NCBI GenBank assembly: GCA_012799315.1
Contig: JAAZLM010000154.1
Coordinates: forward strand, 1-18,305
Length of the DNA stretch: 18,305 nt
From: Clostridiales bacterium
Lineage (GTDB): Bacteria; Bacillota; Clostridia; Oscillospirales; Ruminococcaceae
Direction: 5' to 3'
Shown here: one piece after another, positions 1 through 7,365 of the stretch
Layout of the letters: each line of letters begins with the position of its first letter
Numbering within the stretch: position 1 is the stretch's first letter
Translations under genes and position numbers: made by a program
The notes under the pieces: model-generated
Told to the model about the DNA's origin: nothing
The model's input: the letters and a program-made list of their open reading frames with translations, nothing else
Database searches by the model: none

Positions 1-33
1 AAATGTCTTGGTAAACCCACGAATAGACATTTT
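1..33 (+). other. Hairpin at left edge, possible terminator of an upstream gene
   Basis: AAATGTCT at 1-8 is the reverse complement of AGACATTT at 25-32, and a short T run follows. The left arm may extend beyond the window, so stem length is unknown. It could be the terminator of a gene to the left, but its T run is only four bases and the loop is 16 bases, so the call is weak. Confidence 0.3.
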
Positions 34-47
34 GCGCATTGCATTGA

Positions 48-56
48 TGTTATAAT
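48..56 (+). promoter_or_regulatory. Extended -10 promoter element for the first gene
   Basis: TGT immediately before TATAAT (51-56) makes an extended -10 element. No good -35 hexamer sits 16-18 bases upstream, which is tolerated with extended -10 promoters. Transcription would start near 63, just upstream of the ribosome site of the gene at 84. Confidence 0.4.
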
Positions 57-83
57 GTTTCCAGAGTGATAGGAGGTAATCAG

Positions 84-386
84 ATGCAAAAGAGTAGTGC
101 AAAGCAAAAAGTTGAGTTCTTTGAATACAAAGGGCTACCTCTAGTGAGGAAGGGCGACACAATTTACTATGGTAATATGGAAGATGATTATGTTGTCATG
201 ATGACAGTTTTAAAGAAAAAGAAGTTCGCAGATTTAAATGTAGCAAGCAAGGTTAGAGTACAATTGCTATCGACGGATCCCAATGCAGATGCAACGGAAT
301 TAGTGCTAAGAACTAGTGAGCAGGACGGACTCTACAATGCGCTCGATATCGGGCATATCTGGCTTGAAAGACAGCTTGCAGAATAA
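84..386 (+). CDS. Small conserved protein of unknown function (100 aa)
   Basis: The start is ATG 84, with AGGAGGT at 71-77 at ideal spacing. A GTG at 66 is in frame but lies upstream of that ribosome site and has none of its own. The protein is a compact, soluble 100-residue product with no signal peptide or membrane segment. It has a basic N-terminus, a central Asp/Glu and Lys-rich part (KKKK near residue 44) and a C-terminal helix ending in LERQLAE. I recognise it only loosely as a type of small hypothetical protein seen in Clostridia (phrases such as GLPLVRKGDTIYYGNM); no function can be assigned. It is monocistronic: it has its own promoter-like element and is followed directly by a strong terminator. 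It is convergent with the sigma-D-controlled gene at 440-1039. Confidence 0.8.
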   Translation: MQKSSAKQKVEFFEYKGLPLVRKGDTIYYGNMEDDYVVMMTVLKKKKFADLNVASKVRVQLLSTDPNADATELVLRTSEQDGLYNALDIGHIWLERQLAE

Positions 387-390
387 TAAG

Positions 391-427
391 AAAAGGCTTT
401 ATCAGTTAATACTGATAAAGCCTTTTT
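391..427. terminator. Bidirectional rho-independent terminator between convergent genes
   Basis: A perfect stem of about 14 bp (AAAGGCTTTATCAG at 392-405 with its complement from 412) has a 6-base loop and is followed by TTTTTT on the plus strand. Read on the minus strand, the same hairpin ends in TTTTCTTATT. It therefore serves both the gene ending at 386 and the leftward gene ending at 440. Confidence 0.9.
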
Positions 428-439
428 TGTAGAGCTAAA

Positions 440-1039
440 TTATGACTCTTCCCACTCGTCGAACATTCGCATAACTTCGTCATATGTTTCATACGATATA
501 TCAGCTAATTTGCCCTTACCACCGTAGGTATCTTCCGCCTCGCCGAATCCCTTGATGAATGCTTCTTTCAATGTTGCAATTTTCGATTTATCGCCGCCCG
601 ATACTGCTTTAGCAAATTCGATAATACGTTTAGCAACATTCCTTGACGACCACGGATTGTCACCATCGGCGGCATCTTCAACTAGTGAGCCGCCGGAAAT
701 TGTATCAAGAAATTCCTCCGACGGAATGTCAAGTATCTCTACTTGGTGCGATTTGTCGTTCTGCATTGCAAGCATTGCTGAAATCAATTGCTTGAACTGG
801 CTAATCTTCCTAGTCGAATCGGCATAAATCCCTTCATTGCCAATTTGATGAGAGCTATTCTCACTTGAAGATAGCTTTTTCGTATAAGCGGGCGAATAGG
901 ATAAATCCGACTTAACAAATTTATCAGTATTATCACTCGCCAATGTTGATTTTGCCCTTGCCCCTTCTTCAACTTCGGGACTTTTTTGCATTGCTGAAGT
1001 GTTCTGCGCATTAGCATCAGCAATTCTGTTGATGTTCAT
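440..1039 (-). CDS. Sigma-D-controlled protein of unknown function (199 aa)
   Basis: The start is the ATG at 1039 on the minus strand, preceded by AAGGAGGTAAT. A longer reading frame opens at 1147, but its extra 36 codons would run through the promoter and ribosome site, so I reject it. The N-terminal 70 residues are Ser/Asn/Ala/Lys-rich and look disordered (MNINRIADANAQNTSAM...). The C-terminal half is helical and acidic, with a conserved-looking segment FAKAVSGGDKSKIATLKEAF then GFGEAEDTYGGKG and YDEVMRMFDEW. I recall similar C-terminal segments (GGDPSK...GFEEA...WGG...YDxxMxxFDxW) in uncharacterised proteins of motile Clostridia; that is memory, not a search. There is no signal peptide or membrane span. 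The promoter matches the flagellar sigma-D consensus exactly, which suggests a role in or co-regulation with motility. No other flagellar gene lies in the window. Confidence 0.85.
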   Translation of the reverse strand: MNINRIADANAQNTSAMQKSPEVEEGARAKSTLASDNTDKFVKSDLSYSPAYTKKLSSSENSSHQIGNEGIYADSTRKISQFKQLISAMLAMQNDKSHQVEILDIPSEEFLDTISGGSLVEDAADGDNPWSSRNVAKRIIEFAKAVSGGDKSKIATLKEAFIKGFGEAEDTYGGKGKLADISYETYDEVMRMFDEWEES

Positions 1040-1101
1040 AATATTACCTCCTTGTAAAATTTTTTGCAATTTTCGAATAGCAAATACAGTGCTTATAGTA
1101 T

Positions 1102-1128
1102 ATATCGGCAAAGGTTGGTAAAAGTTTA
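1102..1128 (-). promoter_or_regulatory. Sigma-D (flagellar sigma-28) promoter
   Basis: On the minus strand the sequence reads TAAA (1128-1125), 15 bases, then GCCGATAT (1109-1102). This is an exact match to the Bacillus subtilis SigD consensus TAAA-N15-GCCGATAT. Expected initiation near 1095 would leave a leader of about 55 bases before ATG 1039. No comparable match was noticed upstream of any other gene in the window. Confidence 0.85.
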
Positions 1129-1172
1129 GTAATATAAGAGAATGCATATTTTACTTTATTTATAGAATTGCA

Positions 1173-1201
1173 TTGCAGCCCAATTAACAATATGTTATAA
1201 T
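1173..1201 (+). promoter_or_regulatory. Sigma-A promoter of the ABC exporter genes
   Basis: TTGCAG (1173-1178), a 17-base spacer and a perfect TATAAT (1196-1201). Transcription would start near 1208, about 20 bases before ATG 1230. It is back to back with the sigma-D promoter of the leftward gene. Confidence 0.75.
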
Positions 1202-1229
1202 AAACCTAGCTTAAACAAGGAGGAAATAT

Positions 1230-2132
1230 ATGTCTATACAAGTAAAGAGCCTAGTGAAAACATTCGGCGACTATACAGCAGTTGATGATCTTAGCTTTTC
1301 AATTGAAAAGCCGGGAGTATTTGCACTACTTGGAACAAATGGTGCCGGAAAAACAACCGCAATTAGAATGCTGCTTGGTATGTTAACTAAAAATAGCGGT
1401 ACTGTACTCTGGGATGGTAAACCGATGGCATCGCTAACATCTCAAATTGGTTACCTGGCTGAGGAGAGGGGGCTATATCCTAAAATAGATGTTATTGATC
1501 AGCTTTTATATTTTGCTCAGCTAAAGGGGATGTCAACGGCGCAGGCGAAAAGCAAAATTGACTTCTGGTTCGAGAGGCTGAATATAGAAGAACATAAGTA
1601 TAAAAAGGCATCGCAATTATCGAAAGGAAATCAGCAAAAGGTGCAGCTTGTTGTAGCATTATTAACCGATCCGCAGTTGCTAATACTTGATGAGCCATTG
1701 AGCGGACTTGATCCTGTCAATGCTGACCAATTCAGGGCAGTAATAAAAGAGGAAATTGGTAAGGGGAAATATATTATTATGTCCAGCCATCAAATGACGA
1801 CAGTTGAGGAATTCTGTGATGATTTAGTAATCCTAGATAAGGGTAAGACGATTTTAAAAGGTAATCTCAATGAGATTAAAAAGGGCTATGGCAGAATTAA
1901 TCTCAGCATAAAATGCGATGAAGATATTACAGGCATGATTATCCAATCGGGGCTGACAATATTAAATAAAACTCCGGCACAAACAATGGTAAGAGTTAAG
2001 GACGAAGAACAGGCAAAAATGCTGCTTAAAAAGATAATTGAAAACGATATTTCACTTGTGAAATATGAGCTTAGAGAACCATCATTACATGAAATATTTG
2101 TTGAAAAGGTCGGTGAGTCAATTGAATCTTAA
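1230..2132 (+). CDS. ABC exporter ATP-binding protein, NatA/YhaQ type
   Basis: A cytoplasmic ATPase of an ABC-2 type exporter; the substrate is unknown. ATG 1230 follows AAGGAGG (1217-1223). The 300-residue protein contains Walker A GTNGAGKT (residues 35-42), the signature LSKGNQQK (130-137), Walker B LLILDEP (150-156), a D-loop GLDP and the switch His in SSHQM (H187). The Q-loop position reads AEERGLYP, with Glu in place of Gln, a form I associate with the NatA/YhaQ branch. A C-terminal extension of about 80 residues follows the nucleotide-binding domain, as is usual in this group. It overlaps the permease gene at 2122 by 11 bases, so the two are translationally coupled. NatAB-like systems export Na+ or lipophilic compounds in some Bacilli, but transfer of that substrate to this pair is not justified. 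Q-loop assignment is from family knowledge; the motifs are seen directly. Confidence 0.93.
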   Translation: MSIQVKSLVKTFGDYTAVDDLSFSIEKPGVFALLGTNGAGKTTAIRMLLGMLTKNSGTVLWDGKPMASLTSQIGYLAEERGLYPKIDVIDQLLYFAQLKGMSTAQAKSKIDFWFERLNIEEHKYKKASQLSKGNQQKVQLVVALLTDPQLLILDEPLSGLDPVNADQFRAVIKEEIGKGKYIIMSSHQMTTVEEFCDDLVILDKGKTILKGNLNEIKKGYGRINLSIKCDEDITGMIIQSGLTILNKTPAQTMVRVKDEEQAKMLLKKIIENDISLVKYELREPSLHEIFVEKVGESIES

Positions 2133-3423
2133 TGGAACGGGCAAGGTATTTAAATTTACTATAACCCAGCAATTAAAATCCAGAACTTTCCGCATAACAA
2201 CTATTGTAATTCTTGTAATCTCCATTTTAATTGCTGCATCTCTTAACATAATCCCAGCGCTAATTAGCAAGGACGACGGCGAAAAGGCGCCAACACTCGG
2301 CGATATTGATGTAAAAGAAGTATATGTCCTTGATGAGAGTGGGCTGAATATTGATATCGTATCGGCATTATCGGCAGAAATGCCGAAGGCGAATATCGTA
2401 AAACTAGAGCAAGATGAAGAAAGCATAATTGATGAATTAGTAGAAACAACAGAGAGTAAGATTCTACTTAAGTTAACGAAAGATGAGTCGGGCTATTCGA
2501 TATTATCAATTAAGCCGCCGAATATCACAGTTGATAAAGATGATCTAACCCTATACTACACTAAATCAATTATAGAATCGGGCAGACTCTTGAATGCCGG
2601 CGTTAGTGAAGCCGATGTTGAAATGCTCCTTGCCAATATATCGGCTGAATCAATTGAGGCGGGGGAAGAGGTTAAAAGTCTAGCAGAAATATTGACCGAA
2701 ATATATGTGCCAATGGCATCGGGGATCATACTCTTCCTATTAATATATTTATATGGATACTGGGTAGCAACATCAATCGTGGCGGAAAAATCTTCAAGAG
2801 TGATGGAGCTGCTACTAACATCGGTCAAGCCGCTTGCAGTCGTATTGGGGAAGTTAATTGCAATGGGCACATTAGCACTAACGCAATTCGCACTACTGCT
2901 TGCATCCGCTGGAATATCGTATAAAATAAGTGGCGGATTCGCCAATTCGATGGCGGGGGAAAACTATAATCCACTCGATCTATCAACATTGACGGACGCA
3001 TTCACACCGCTCAACATCATTGTAGTTCTTATAATATTCATTCTAGGATATATACTCTATGCTGAAATGAATGCAATCGCCGGTGCGACAATCAGCAGTG
3101 CCGAAGATATGCAAATGGCAGTTATGCCGGTCAATTTTATCGCAATAGTAGGATTCTACCTCAGCTATTTTTCGCCAGCGGTGGATAACGATGTGCTCAA
3201 TACCATTGTTGCGCTATGCCCAATATCATCACCATTCGCATTGCCGACGATGATAATAATGGACAAAATCAGTATAGGTATGGCACTTGCGTCAATATTA
3301 ATACTGATTGCAACAATTGTTATCGTGCTCCTATTTGCGGCTAGGGTATATTCAAGTATCGTATTGCATACGGGTAATAGGTTGAGGTTAAAGGACTTAT
3401 TCTCAATATATAGGCAGAAATAA
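2122..3423 (+). CDS. ABC-2 type exporter permease, NatB/YhaP type
   Basis: Membrane partner of the preceding ATPase. I place the start at TTG 2122 (433 aa, beginning MNLNGTGK), with AAAGGT/GGTGA upstream inside the end of the ATPase gene. GTG 2113 is an alternative, and an ATG at 2065 would force a 68-base overlap. The first membrane span is near residues 25-47, followed by an external domain of about 140 residues. A cluster of spans runs from about residue 198 to 410. The segment AEKSSRVMELLLTSVKPLAVVLGK (221-244) is the hallmark cytoplasmic coupling loop of NatB-like ABC-2 permeases. The length fits the family, which is usually about 380-450 aa. The exact start is the main uncertainty. Confidence 0.88.
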   Translation: MNLNGTGKVFKFTITQQLKSRTFRITTIVILVISILIAASLNIIPALISKDDGEKAPTLGDIDVKEVYVLDESGLNIDIVSALSAEMPKANIVKLEQDEESIIDELVETTESKILLKLTKDESGYSILSIKPPNITVDKDDLTLYYTKSIIESGRLLNAGVSEADVEMLLANISAESIEAGEEVKSLAEILTEIYVPMASGIILFLLIYLYGYWVATSIVAEKSSRVMELLLTSVKPLAVVLGKLIAMGTLALTQFALLLASAGISYKISGGFANSMAGENYNPLDLSTLTDAFTPLNIIVVLIIFILGYILYAEMNAIAGATISSAEDMQMAVMPVNFIAIVGFYLSYFSPAVDNDVLNTIVALCPISSPFALPTMIIMDKISIGMALASILILIATIVIVLLFAARVYSSIVLHTGNRLRLKDLFSIYRQK

Positions 3424-3427
3424 CATT

Positions 3428-3467
3428 GGCAACCGCTTCCACAATTTATGTGAAAGCGGATTTTGCC
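3428..3467 (+). other. Two-tiered hairpin in the leader of the nucleoside salvage operon
   Basis: CCGCTT-C-CAC (3433-3442) pairs with GTG-A-AAGCGG (3450-3459) around a 7-base loop. The outer GGCAA (3428-3432) pairs with TTGCC (3463-3467) after a 3-base bulge. The structure starts 4 bases after the permease stop codon and ends about 9 bases before the GGAGGT of the next gene. The T run is short (TTTT) and inside the stem, so it may be a weak terminator, a processing site or a regulatory hairpin. Confidence 0.4.
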
Positions 3468-3486
3468 CATTTGATGGAGGTGTGAA

Positions 3487-4800
3487 ATGAGCTTAATTAG
3501 AATATATGACATAATTTCCAAAAAGCGTGAGGGCGGCGCACTCACTAAAGAAGAAATTGAATTCGCTGTTCAAGGATATACCAGCGGGAGAATCCCCGAT
3601 TTTCAGATGGCGGCGTTATTAATGGCGATTTGCATAAAAGGCATGACCGATGAGGAAACTGCTAATTTGACAATGAGCATGGCTAATTCGGGCGATATTA
3701 TCGACCTATCGCAAATATCGGGAATTAAAGTCGATAAACATTCGACGGGCGGCGTCGGTGATAAAACGACATTGATAGTTACACCAATTGTCGCATCATG
3801 CGGGGTCAATGTAGCAAAATTATCGGGCAGGGCACTCGGGCATACGGGCGGAACGATAGATAAGCTAGAATCAATTACAGGGTATCGCACTGATATACCA
3901 CAAGCAGAATTTTTAAGACTTGTGCAAGATATCGGTGTGAGCGTGATAGGGCAGTCGGCATCTATTGCGCCCGCCGATAAGAAGATATATTCCCTGCGTG
4001 ATCAGACGGCAACGGTAGAAAGCATACCTTTAATTGCTTCATCGATTATGAGTAAGAAGATTGCTTCCGGTGCCGATGCTATCGTGCTAGATGTCAAGAC
4101 GGGTAGCGGCGCATTCATGAAGGAAATTGATGATGCTATTATGCTCGCCAAAAAGATGGTGGCAATAGGCGATAATGTAGGAAGAAAGACTGTCGCCCTA
4201 GTTACTGATATGAATATTCCTCTTGGCAATGCTATTGGCACATCACTAGAGGTGATCGAATCTGCTGAAATTCTGCAAGGGCGGGGCGACGATAGATTGA
4301 GGGAGCTATGCACTGCAATTAGTTCGAATATGCTCCATCTAGCTGGTAAGGGCAGTATTGTCGAATGTGAGCGAATGGTAGAGGATTCTATCAATAACGG
4401 CAGCGCATTCGAAAAACTATGCCGGATGGCCCATGCGCAGGGCGGCGATGATGGACTCATCCGTAATACGGACAAATTCCCAAAAGCGCAGATCATATAC
4501 CCGCTAAAGGCGCACAAAAGTGGTTATATCACCGATATGGATACGCAAAGGATCGGCATATCCGCATTGCTACTCGGTGCTGGTCGTCAGAGCATGGAGG
4601 AACAAATCGACTTTTCCGCCGGGATAATGCTCAGTTGTAGGACGGGCGATTATGTTGAATGCGGTGATGTGCTTGCAACTTTGCACACTAATAGTGAAGA
4701 TAGGTTGAAAAAGGCGAAAGAAGTGTATTTAGGGGCGATTGAATTCTCCGATGAAAAACCGATCGAGCGGGATATAATATTAAAAAGGATAGGGGGATAA
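3487..4800 (+). CDS. pdp: Pyrimidine-nucleoside phosphorylase
   Basis: Catalyses reversible phosphorolysis of uridine, thymidine and deoxyuridine to the base and (deoxy)ribose-1-phosphate in the cytoplasm. ATG 3487 follows GGAGGT. At 437 aa it is the usual family length. The phosphate/nucleoside-binding segments KHSTGGVGDKTT (residues 84-95) and SGRALGHTGGTIDKLES (113-129, the thymidine/pyrimidine phosphorylase signature) are intact. SLRDQTATVESIPL follows around residue 170. The Gram-positive enzyme (Pdp) accepts uridine and thymidine, whereas DeoA of enterobacteria is thymidine-specific; sequence reading alone does not separate them, and context with cdd favours broad pyrimidine use. It is the first gene of the salvage cluster, separated from deoC by only 3 bases. 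There is no clear promoter just upstream, so transcription may read through from the ABC genes. Confidence 0.95.
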   Translation: MSLIRIYDIISKKREGGALTKEEIEFAVQGYTSGRIPDFQMAALLMAICIKGMTDEETANLTMSMANSGDIIDLSQISGIKVDKHSTGGVGDKTTLIVTPIVASCGVNVAKLSGRALGHTGGTIDKLESITGYRTDIPQAEFLRLVQDIGVSVIGQSASIAPADKKIYSLRDQTATVESIPLIASSIMSKKIASGADAIVLDVKTGSGAFMKEIDDAIMLAKKMVAIGDNVGRKTVALVTDMNIPLGNAIGTSLEVIESAEILQGRGDDRLRELCTAISSNMLHLAGKGSIVECERMVEDSINNGSAFEKLCRMAHAQGGDDGLIRNTDKFPKAQIIYPLKAHKSGYITDMDTQRIGISALLLGAGRQSMEEQIDFSAGIMLSCRTGDYVECGDVLATLHTNSEDRLKKAKEVYLGAIEFSDEKPIERDIILKRIGG

Positions 4801-4803
4801 TCA

Positions 4804-5484
4804 TTGAATAATGAGGATATTCTAAAATATGTTGATCATACTGTGCTCGGTGTCGATGCAAAATGGGAAGATATTAAATCGGCATGTAATGAGGCATTGG
4901 AGTATGGAGTTGCATCGATATGTATTCCACCGTGCTATGTGAAACAGGCACGAGAATACGCAGGTAATGATCTTAAAATATGCACTGTTGTCGGCTTCCC
5001 GAATGGGTATACAACATCACTAGCAAAAGCATTTGAAACACTTGATACAATAGAAGATGGCGCCGATGAAATTGATATGGTGATAAATATATCATATTTA
5101 AAGAATAGAAGATTTGACGACATTCTAGCTGAAATTATCGCAGTTAGGAGGGTGAGCGAGGGGAAAATTCTCAAGGTAATTATTGAAACCTGCCTTCTAA
5201 CAGACGAGGAAAAGCTCAAGATGTGCGAAATAGTCGCCCTTGCGAAAGCGGACTACATTAAAACATCGACGGGATTTTCACATGGTGGCGCCACTGATCA
5301 CGATATTGAGCTATTCGCTCAATATATCAAAGATAACGACCTTGGCGGTGTCATGAATATCAAGGCGGCAGGTGGGATATCTTCGCTCGATGATGCTAAT
5401 CGCTTTATTAAAATGGGTGCGAACAGGCTTGGCAGCTCAAGAATAATTAGCCTAATAAAAGGTGAAGCTAGTACGGGATATTAA
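4804..5484 (+). CDS. deoC: Deoxyribose-phosphate aldolase
   Basis: Class I aldolase that cleaves 2-deoxyribose-5-phosphate to acetaldehyde and glyceraldehyde-3-phosphate. The start is TTG 4804, 3 bases after the pdp stop, with AGGGGG upstream. It gives MNNEDILKYVDHT, matching the usual N-terminus of the family; no ATG fits. At 226 aa the length is typical. The active-site residues are all present: D91 in DEIDMVIN, the Schiff-base lysine K153 in DYIKTSTGFSHGG, and the proton-relay lysine K187 in MNIKAAGG. The tight spacing on both sides implies one mRNA with pdp, deoB and cdd. The TTG start may lower its yield relative to the neighbours, though that is inference. Confidence 0.96.
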   Translation: MNNEDILKYVDHTVLGVDAKWEDIKSACNEALEYGVASICIPPCYVKQAREYAGNDLKICTVVGFPNGYTTSLAKAFETLDTIEDGADEIDMVINISYLKNRRFDDILAEIIAVRRVSEGKILKVIIETCLLTDEEKLKMCEIVALAKADYIKTSTGFSHGGATDHDIELFAQYIKDNDLGGVMNIKAAGGISSLDDANRFIKMGANRLGSSRIISLIKGEASTGY

Positions 5485-5505
5485 TGTGGGAAAGGTAGTG
5501 CTCAG

Positions 5506-6678
5506 ATGAATAGACGAGTCTTTATAATTGTTCTTGACAGTGTTGGAATTGGTGAAATGCCCGATGCCGCCGATTTTGGTGATGAGGGCAGCAATACTCT
5601 AGCTGCGGCGGCAAGGAGTGAGTACTTCCATATGCCGACGATGCGATCGCTCGGTCTATTCAATATTGATGGTGTTAATTGCTGCAACGGTATTGCTAAC
5701 CCCGATGCAAGTTATGCAAGAATGGCAATTAAATCTAATGGTAAGGACACTACTATCGGGCATTGGGAATTGTCAGGGATAGTATCGCCACGTCCTCTAC
5801 CAACATATCCCGATGGATTCCCCGATGAAATTATAGATGAATTTTCAAGATTGACAGGTAGGAAGATCCTATGTAATAAGCCGTATTCAGGTACAGAGGT
5901 GATTAGGGATTATGGCGAGGAGGCTAGGGAAACTGGCGGTTTGATTGTATATACATCGGCGGATAGTGTATTCCAAATTGCCGCCAACGAGGAAGATATT
6001 CCGATCGAGGAGTTGTATCGATATTGTGAGCAGGCACGCAACATTCTAAAAGGTGAGCACAGTGTCGGCAGAGTTATTGCACGCCCCTATATCGGTGATA
6101 AAGAATCGGGCTATAACCGCACCAAGAACCGCCGGGATTTCTCAATCGAGCCACCAATGCCGACAATGCTTGATATTTTAATGAATGCAGGTCTTTACAC
6201 AATTGGTGTTGGCAAGATCTCAGACATCTTCGCTGGGAAGGGCATCGTGAAAAGCATTAAAACACAGGGCAATGACGATGCAGTGGCTAAGACGATAAAG
6301 ATAGCAGATGAAGATTTTAACGGGTTATGCTTTGTCAATTTAGTCGATTTCGATAGTGTATATGGGCATAGGAATGATGTTGACGGATATGCACGTGCCT
6401 TATCGGCATTCGATTCCCAGCTGCCGGATTTGTTGGTGAAATTGAGGGAAGAAGACATCTTAATAATTACTGCAGATCATGGATGCGATCCATCAACGCC
6501 GAGTACCGACCATTCAAGAGAATATGTACCAGCAATAATATACGGGAGCAAGATATTATCAGGGATTAATCTAGGCACATTATCAACACTGGCCGACATT
6601 GGGGCGACGGTGCTAGATTATTTTGGTGTAAAGGGAGATATAGAGGGCAACAGTATTTTAAACTGCATTAACAAATAG
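5506..6678 (+). CDS. deoB: Phosphopentomutase
   Basis: Converts ribose-1-phosphate or deoxyribose-1-phosphate to the 5-phosphates, linking the phosphorylase to deoC and the pentose phosphate pathway. ATG 5506 lies 21 bases after deoC, with AAAGGTAG upstream. It is a 390-residue Mn-dependent member of the alkaline phosphatase superfamily. Metal ligand D11 is in VLDSVGIGEMPDAADFGD, the nucleophile threonine region GKDTTIGHWELSG is at 79-91, and DFDSVYGHRNDVDGY and TADHGCDPSTPSTDHSRE form the C-terminal metal site. Both halves of the core and the inserted cap domain are complete, and the length is normal. Confidence 0.96.
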   Translation: MNRRVFIIVLDSVGIGEMPDAADFGDEGSNTLAAAARSEYFHMPTMRSLGLFNIDGVNCCNGIANPDASYARMAIKSNGKDTTIGHWELSGIVSPRPLPTYPDGFPDEIIDEFSRLTGRKILCNKPYSGTEVIRDYGEEARETGGLIVYTSADSVFQIAANEEDIPIEELYRYCEQARNILKGEHSVGRVIARPYIGDKESGYNRTKNRRDFSIEPPMPTMLDILMNAGLYTIGVGKISDIFAGKGIVKSIKTQGNDDAVAKTIKIADEDFNGLCFVNLVDFDSVYGHRNDVDGYARALSAFDSQLPDLLVKLREEDILIITADHGCDPSTPSTDHSREYVPAIIYGSKILSGINLGTLSTLADIGATVLDYFGVKGDIEGNSILNCINK

Positions 6679-6697
6679 GGAGTGAAGGAGAGGTATA

Positions 6698-7165
6698 ATG
6701 ATTAGTGACGATACGCACGCAATTAATTATGAAGAGCTTGCCTCCCTAGCTTTAAAGGCGAGAGCAGGCGCATATGCGCCGTATTCTCAATACTATGTAG
6801 GGGCGGCGATCCTTGATATCTATGGTAGGATCTCAACAGGTGTGAATATTGAGAATTCGTCATACGGTGCGACAATTTGCGCAGAGCGTAGCGCAATTGC
6901 AAGGGCAATTTCCACTTTTGATGACTATGATGTCAATGTTGATGGTGGAGTTTTCCGTGCTATTGCAATTGCCGGCGGTGCAAAGCCGGAGAAGGAAGTA
7001 TTATCGGGATATGCATATCCGTGCGGAATATGCAGGCAGGTATTGAGCGAATTCGCAGCGGCGGATATGAAGGTAATAATAGTGAAAAGTGAGAGTGAAT
7101 TCAAGGTATATGACTTGAACGAACTGATTCCATATGCATTCACTGACGAAAATCTAGGACAGTGA
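6698..7165 (+). CDS. cdd: Cytidine deaminase
   Basis: Zinc enzyme that deaminates cytidine and deoxycytidine to (deoxy)uridine, feeding the phosphorylase at the head of the cluster. ATG 6698 follows GAAGGAGAGG, 19 bases after deoB. The zinc site is complete: C61-A-E63 in TICAERSA (E63 being the catalytic proton shuttle) and C109/C112 in YPCGICRQ. At 155 aa it is about 20-25 residues longer than the common homotetrameric form. The excess is a Asp/Val-rich insertion after the first zinc motif (FDDYDVNVDGGVF, about 74-86) and an N-terminal extension of roughly ten residues. It is probably the last gene of the operon, since a good promoter follows at 7188. Confidence 0.95.
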   Translation: MISDDTHAINYEELASLALKARAGAYAPYSQYYVGAAILDIYGRISTGVNIENSSYGATICAERSAIARAISTFDDYDVNVDGGVFRAIAIAGGAKPEKEVLSGYAYPCGICRQVLSEFAAADMKVIIVKSESEFKVYDLNELIPYAFTDENLGQ

Positions 7166-7187
7166 TGAATCAAATAAGGTATCCGAC

Positions 7188-7216
7188 TTGAAATAGTTCG
7201 AAATATATGTTACAAT
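7188..7216 (+). promoter_or_regulatory. Sigma-A promoter P1 of the LtaS-like/YfhO operon
   Basis: TTGAAA (7188-7193), a 17-base spacer, TACAAT (7211-7216). It starts 23 bases after the cdd stop. It would produce an AT-rich leader of about 140 bases before the TTG start at 7366. Confidence 0.7.
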
Positions 7217-7289
7217 ATAGTGTCTTTAGCAAAAAAATAACATTGAAAGTGGGATATATTATATAACTAAAATTTATTATATAAATGTC

Positions 7290-7318
7290 TTGCAATATAT
7301 TGAACGATATGATATTAT
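7290..7318 (+). promoter_or_regulatory. Possible second promoter P2 of the LtaS-like/YfhO operon
   Basis: TTGCAA (7290-7295), a 17-base spacer, TATTAT (7313-7318). It lies about 100 bases downstream of P1 and would give a leader of about 40 bases. The region is very AT-rich, so chance matches are more likely here. Confidence 0.5.
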
Positions 7319-7365
7319 AGAACTGAACTAATAGGACTAATACAGTCAATGAAAAGGGTGATTTT

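Noticed and set aside
1040..1147. N-terminal extension of the leftward gene to an ATG at 1147
   Set aside because: It would run through the sigma-D promoter and an AAGGAGGT ribosome site that fits ATG 1039, and its residues do not resemble a conserved N-terminus.
3424..3486. Riboswitch ahead of the nucleoside salvage operon
   Set aside because: The gap is only 63 bases with a single hairpin; there is no multi-helix aptamer core I can recognise.
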